A DNA stretch of 9,360 nt from contig PXQZ01000104.1 in the NCBI GenBank assembly GCA_003021755.1, forward strand, positions 11,126 to 20,485, in the 5' to 3' direction. The DNA comes from Halobacteriales archaeon QH_8_67_36. GTDB taxonomy: Archaea > Halobacteriota > Halobacteria > Halobacteriales > Haloarculaceae. Made by a program: the position numbers and the translations under genes. Below are positions 6,401-9,360 of this stretch, piece after piece. A model generated the notes under the pieces. The model saw nothing but the letters and a program-made list of their open reading frames with translations. It was not told where the DNA came from and did not search any database. The first letter of the stretch is position 1. Every line of letters begins with the position of its first letter.

Positions 6401-7837
6401 TCACTCCGGCGACCCGACGACCAGCACGCGGAGGTCGTTGACGTTCGTCCCGGTGGGCCCGGTTTCGATGAGCGCGTCCCGCTCACCGAGATAGGCGTTC
6501 GCGTCGTTGTGGTCGAGCGCGCTTCGAGCCACGCTCCGGTCGTCCACGAGTTCGCCGTCGACGAGCGCACCCGCCACGTCCGTGTTGCCGTCGACACCGT
6601 CCGTATCGACCGCAGCGAGTGCCACTTGCGGGGGGCTTTCCAGCCCCTCGTCGAGCGCCGCCTGCGGGGGGTCTTCCAGCCCCGCGTCGAGCGCCGCTTG
6701 CGGAGGGTCTTCTGGCCCCACATCGAGGACCGCGGCAGACGGGAGTTCCAATGCGGCAGCGAGGGCGAACTCCTGATTGGGGCCGCCGCGGCCCTCGCCG
6801 GCGACGGTGACGGTCGTCTCGCCTCCCGAGAGGACGACCGCCGGCGGGGCGATCGGGTTGCCCGTCTCGACGATCTCCTCGGCGACGGCGACGTGGGCGA
6901 GCGCGGCGTCGCGCGCTTCGCCGCGCATCCGCGAGGAGAGGACGAGGGCGTCGTAGCCACGCTCGCGGGCGGCCTCGCGGGCCGCGTCGAGTGCGGTGAA
7001 GTTGGTCCCGACCAGATGGGTACTGACACGCTCGAAAATCGGGTCGCCGGGGCCGGGCGTCTCCGCGAGGTCTCCCGCGGCGCCGGCCGCCAGTCGCTCC
7101 CGAACGCTGTCCGGGACCGCGAGGTCGTACGACTTGACCACGTCGAGGGCGTCCGCGTACGTCGAGGGGTCGGCGACGAGGGGCCCGCTCGCGATGACGT
7201 CGAGGTCGTCCCCGACGACGTCGCTGAGGACGAGCGCCGAGACGCGCGCCGGCGCGAGCGCCCCGGCCAGTCGGCCGCCCTTTATGGCCGAGAGGGGTTT
7301 CCGGACGGCGTTTATCTCGTTGATGGACGCCCCGCTGGCGAGCAGCGCGTTCGTCGTGGTCTGCAGGCCGTCGAGACTGATTCCGTCCGCCGGCGCCACC
7401 ATGCACGCGCTGCCCCCGCCGGTGATGACAGCGATGACGAGCGTCTCCGGACCGGCCGCCCGCGCCCGGTTCAGCAGTTCGCTCGTCGACTCGACGCCGC
7501 GCTGACTCGGGACGGGATGGTCCGTCGGGAGCACGTCGACGACCGCCGTCGACCGCGGATCGTCGGTGACGACGACTCCGCCGTCCAGCGCCTCGCCCAG
7601 CACGTCTTCGAGGGTCACGGCGACGGCGGCGGCCGCGTTCCCGCCACCGACGACCAGCACCGAGTCGTACGTCGACAGGTCGTGACGCTCGGGCCCGATA
7701 GCGAGCGTCTCGCCGTCCAGCTGGACCGCCTCGCGGACGACGCGTTCGGGACGGGCGGCCTCGATACCGGCTTCGACGCAGGCCAGTGCGGTGGCGTGTG
7801 GGTCCCCATCGGGGAACGAATCGCGGTCGTGAATCAT
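6401..7837 (-). CDS. Glycerate 2-kinase, MOFRL family, with internal tandem repeats
   Basis: A 478-residue ATP-dependent glycerate kinase of the GckA/MOFRL type (DUF4147 plus MOFRL), which makes 2-phosphoglycerate from D-glycerate, linking serine/glyoxylate or non-phosphorylated Entner-Doudoroff intermediates to lower glycolysis. Signatures: GGGNAA at 64-69, TGGGSACMVAPADGI at 139-153, EINAVRKPLSAIKGGRLA at 174-191 (conserved Lys residues for substrate/ATP), SDVVGDDLDVIASGP at 205-219, and the MOFRL domain from about 335 (SGGETTVTV, GRGGPNQEFALAAAL, then DTDGVDGNTDVAGA). Residues 372-407 are three 12-residue repeats inserted between two conserved MOFRL strands. The ATG at 7837 gives MIHDRDSFPD and has a TATA-like element at leaderless spacing. 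In-frame starts further upstream (7864, 7900) would lie in or before that element. All motifs look intact, so the enzyme is probably active despite the repeat. Confidence 0.93.
   Translation of the reverse strand: MIHDRDSFPDGDPHATALACVEAGIEAARPERVVREAVQLDGETLAIGPERHDLSTYDSVLVVGGGNAAAAVAVTLEDVLGEALDGGVVVTDDPRSTAVVDVLPTDHPVPSQRGVESTSELLNRARAAGPETLVIAVITGGGSACMVAPADGISLDGLQTTTNALLASGASINEINAVRKPLSAIKGGRLAGALAPARVSALVLSDVVGDDLDVIASGPLVADPSTYADALDVVKSYDLAVPDSVRERLAAGAAGDLAETPGPGDPIFERVSTHLVGTNFTALDAAREAARERGYDALVLSSRMRGEARDAALAHVAVAEEIVETGNPIAPPAVVLSGGETTVTVAGEGRGGPNQEFALAAALELPSAAVLDVGPEDPPQAALDAGLEDPPQAALDEGLESPPQVALAAVDTDGVDGNTDVAGALVDGELVDDRSVARSALDHNDANAYLGERDALIETGPTGTNVNDLRVLVVGSPE
6617..6724 (-). 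repeat. Three-copy 36-bp in-frame tandem repeat inside glycerate kinase
   Basis: Three abutting 36-bp units lie at 6617-6652, 6653-6688 and 6689-6724. The first and second, and the second and third, each match at 30 of 36 positions by hand count. On the coding strand they encode DVGPEDPPQAAL, DAGLEDPPQAAL and DEGLESPPQVAL, so the 12-residue period keeps the frame. The preceding 36 bp of the protein (6725-6760) may be a much-decayed fourth copy (about 20 of 36 matches to the middle unit). The unit nearest the conserved AAVDTDG motif reads like the native strand, so the others probably arose from it by duplication. Confidence 0.9.
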
Positions 7838-7861
7838 GTGAAGAGATACCACGCGGTCGTC

Positions 7862-7869
7862 CATTAATC
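7862..7869 (-). promoter_or_regulatory. Putative leaderless promoter of glycerate kinase
   Basis: ATTAAT (7863-7868) is the only AT-rich patch in the 95 bp between the oxidoreductase stop and the kinase start. It is centred 28 nt before the ATG at 7837, the position of a TATA box for a leaderless transcript. It decides the start: the alternative ATG at 7864 would lie inside it. Confidence 0.55.
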
Positions 7870-7932
7870 CCGACAACTGACCGGGACAGGGACCCGCCAT
7901 CCGAGCGGCCGTGCGACTGTCTCGAAGCGCCC

Positions 7933-8967
7933 TCAGAGTTCGTCCGCCAGCACCGCTCCGGTTTCCAGCCCGTTGCGAATCGCCGCGTGCAGTCGCGGTT
8001 CCTCGGCCACCCAGTCGCCGGCGAAGTAGAGGTCGTGGTCGGCCGCGGGGGCGAGCGCCTCGCGGTCCGCCGTCTCCTCAGGCTGTGCGTAGCGCCAGTG
8101 CTGGTGGTCGGTCCAGTCGGGGTCGGCCAGCCGGTCGTCGTTGAGGAGACGGGCCGTCCGCTGAGCTATCTCGTCGAGCAGCCGGTCGGGGTGAGCGTCG
8201 TAGTTGGCGACCGACCACGGCTCGTTCATCTGGACCAGCAGGAGCGACTCGCCGTCGGGGACGTGGCCCGGCTTGCACTCCTCGCGAGCCAGCCAGCCGA
8301 TGTCGTGGTCCTTGTCCGTGTTGACCGCGGCGTACCACGGCACGTCGAGTTCGAAGGGGTAGTGGAGCATCCCGGAGATGACGGTCCGGTACGGGACCGA
8401 GGCGACCGTCTGCCGGAGCGAGCGACAGTCGTCGTGGTCCCAAGCCGCCTCGCCGAGCAGGTCGGCCGTCTGGGGTGCGGGCGGCGTCAACAGGAGCGCG
8501 TCGTAGTGGCCGTGGTCGTTGTGGTTGTCGTCGAAGATGCGCCAGCCGTCGACGTCGCGGTCCAGCGTCTCTACGCGGACGCCGTTGCGAACGGTCGCGT
8601 CGGTCGCGGCCAACAGCCGCTTCGCTAGCTGTGTGATGCCGGTCTCGTACGTCCACTTGTGGTCGTCGCTGTCACGGCCCTCGCCGATGTCGCCGTCGCG
8701 CTCGAACGCGTAGATGGGGGCGTCCACGTCGACCAGTCCGTCGGTCGATAGCTCCTCGGTAACCAGGTCGGCGACACGCTCGTCGTCGGCCTTGAGGTAG
8801 TTCGCACCGTGCTCGTAGGTGCAGTCATCCTTGCGTCGCGTGGCCGCGCGGCCACAGACGCCGCGGCTCTTCTCGAAGACCGTGACGTCGACGGCCGAGT
8901 CCCGGAGTGCGTACGCCGCGGCGGCGCCCGCTCCGCCCGCACCCACGACTGCCAGCTTTGAGGTCAT
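7933..8967 (-). CDS. FAD-dependent amine oxidase/renalase-like oxidoreductase
   Basis: A 344-residue flavoprotein. The N-terminus KLAVVGAGGAGAAAAYAL (4-21) is an FAD-binding Rossmann motif (GxGxxG at 9-14), with FEKSRGVCGRAATRR at 31-45 following the second strand. This GRxATRR signature and the HGANYLKADD stretch (53-62) are typical of the renalase-like subgroup of NAD(P)/FAD oxidoreductases. The C-terminal FAGDW (315-319) followed by HAAIRNGLETG (327-337) is the second flavin-binding motif. The middle (about 95-300) is the variable substrate domain. Bacterial renalases oxidise off-pathway dihydro-isomers of NAD(P)H, but I cannot tell whether that substrate holds here, so only the enzyme class is called. 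No signal peptide or membrane segment is apparent. The ATG at 8967 is supported by the Rossmann motif right after it and by a TATA-like element 28 nt upstream. The same frame stays open another 127 codons upstream (to 9348), but that part is remains of another gene. Confidence 0.88.
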   Translation of the reverse strand: MTSKLAVVGAGGAGAAAAYALRDSAVDVTVFEKSRGVCGRAATRRKDDCTYEHGANYLKADDERVADLVTEELSTDGLVDVDAPIYAFERDGDIGEGRDSDDHKWTYETGITQLAKRLLAATDATVRNGVRVETLDRDVDGWRIFDDNHNDHGHYDALLLTPPAPQTADLLGEAAWDHDDCRSLRQTVASVPYRTVISGMLHYPFELDVPWYAAVNTDKDHDIGWLAREECKPGHVPDGESLLLVQMNEPWSVANYDAHPDRLLDEIAQRTARLLNDDRLADPDWTDHQHWRYAQPEETADREALAPAADHDLYFAGDWVAEEPRLHAAIRNGLETGAVLADEL

Positions 8968-8990
8968 GTCAGGACAGTAGGGCGGGGCGA

Positions 8991-9000
8991 GTAAATAACC
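8991..9000 (-). promoter_or_regulatory. Putative leaderless promoter of the FAD oxidoreductase
   Basis: The minus strand reads GGTTATTTAC, an AT-rich heptamer (8992-8998) centred about 28 nt before the ATG at 8967 and lying just beyond the end of the decayed MBL gene. Position and composition fit a TATA box for a leaderless mRNA and argue that translation starts at 8967 rather than at upstream in-frame ATGs. Confidence 0.6.
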
Positions 9001-9028
9001 GCGGTGAATTCCCGGCCGGCGGGGAACG

Positions 9029-9360
9029 TCACAGTCGACTCGCAAGCGCACGGAGCGCCGGCCACCCGTCGTCAGCGGGTCGCCGTGGCACATGGCCGCG
9101 ACGTCGAAGGCGGGTATCCGCTCGGTCAGCGCCCTGACGCCCTCGCGTAGCTGTGCCATTCCATGTCGCCCCGGAACGGCGTCGTTAGGCCGCCGAGAAA
9201 CGCCACGGACGCGTCGGTGTCGTGATAAATACGTGGTCCAGGCTGTGCCCGGGCGTATGATAGGCGGTGAAGCTACCGACCGCGTCGCAGCCTGCCAATG
9301 GTTCCAGCGCGAGGTCCGGCAGCGGGAACAGCCGCCGGCTTGCCCCACGGAGACCGGCCC
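9029..9360 (-). pseudogene. MBL-fold hydrolase, C-terminal half, broken by three frameshifts (partial)
   Basis: Read from the right edge on the minus strand, three frames in succession each hold part of one recognisable protein. Frame one (9358 to about 9222): LPDLALEPL, VGSFTAYHTPGHSLDHVFI, containing the MBL motif TPGHS. Shifted frame (9221 to about 9150): DTDASVAFLGG, where the family usually has FLGD, then TPFRGDMEWHSYA. Third frame (about 9145 to 9061): REGVRALTERIPAF, AAMCHGDPLTTGG, with the C-terminal HGDP motif. A last shift near 9060 gives ALRALASRL and a TGA at 9029-9031, a natural family ending. Family relatives encode these segments in one frame, so the gene is inactivated unless the shifts are sequencing errors. 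Neighbouring long ORFs are intact, which favours real decay. The metal-site Asp of FLGD appears replaced by Gly. The 5' half lies outside the window. It belongs to a different MBL subfamily from the intact gene at 282-1043. Confidence 0.75.

Noticed and set aside
6617..6724. CRISPR array or DNA-binding iterons
   Set aside because: The 36-bp units abut without spacers, number only three and lie in frame within a gene with a 12-residue protein period, so this is a coding tandem repeat.
6509..7867. Long + strand open frame (452 codons) antisense to the glycerate kinase
   Set aside because: It is a mirror of the coding strand caused by high GC third-position bias. The product is Arg/Gly/Val-rich with no recognisable motif, while the opposite strand encodes a clear MOFRL kinase.
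8968..9348. N-terminal extension of the FAD oxidoreductase by 127 in-frame codons
   Set aside because: The extra residues are Arg-rich and partly remains of the MBL pseudogene. The Rossmann motif begins right after the ATG at 8967, which also has a TATA-like element at leaderless distance.

Overview
The window looks like chromosomal DNA from a halophilic archaeon (class Halobacteria). The coding strand is very GC-rich, the predicted proteins are strongly acidic (Asp/Glu runs, few Lys), several starts have a TATA-like element about 26-28 nt upstream as expected for leaderless haloarchaeal mRNAs, and two genes (pelota and an archaeal RqcH/NFACT protein) belong to archaeal translation quality control. 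The family within Halobacteria cannot be fixed from the sequence alone; a Haloarcula-like relative is only an impression.

Layout, left to right. 1-100: the C-terminal end of a small membrane protein on the + strand. 282-1043 (+): a complete MBL-fold (RNase Z-like) hydrolase. 1141-2298 (-), convergent with it: a GAF-domain histidine kinase. 2414-3481 (-): pelota (aPelota/Dom34). After a 285-bp non-coding leader comes 3767-5899 (-): RqcH/NFACT. Divergent from rqcH across 84 bp is 5984-6361 (+): a group I truncated haemoglobin. Convergent with that after only 39 bp is 6401-7837 (-): a MOFRL-type glycerate 2-kinase carrying a three-copy, 36-bp in-frame tandem repeat. 7933-8967 (-): a renalase-like FAD oxidoreductase. 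9029-9360 (-): the 3' part of a different MBL-fold hydrolase, broken by three frameshifts, running off the right edge.

Functional links. Pelota splits stalled ribosomes together with ABCE1, and RqcH then acts on the peptidyl-tRNA-blocked large subunit by adding a C-terminal tail. The two lie consecutively on one strand, so this is a ribosome-rescue/ribosome-quality-control pair and the most coherent functional theme here. The other genes are housekeeping or accessory functions (signalling, NO/O2 handling, glycerate use, redox chemistry) with no obvious shared pathway. There are no tRNA, rRNA, CRISPR, IS or phage features. I saw no evidence for an entirely new system. The items most worth a second look are the rqcH-pelota pair with its odd leader, the expanding repeat inside the glycerate kinase MOFRL domain, and the decaying MBL gene at the right end.
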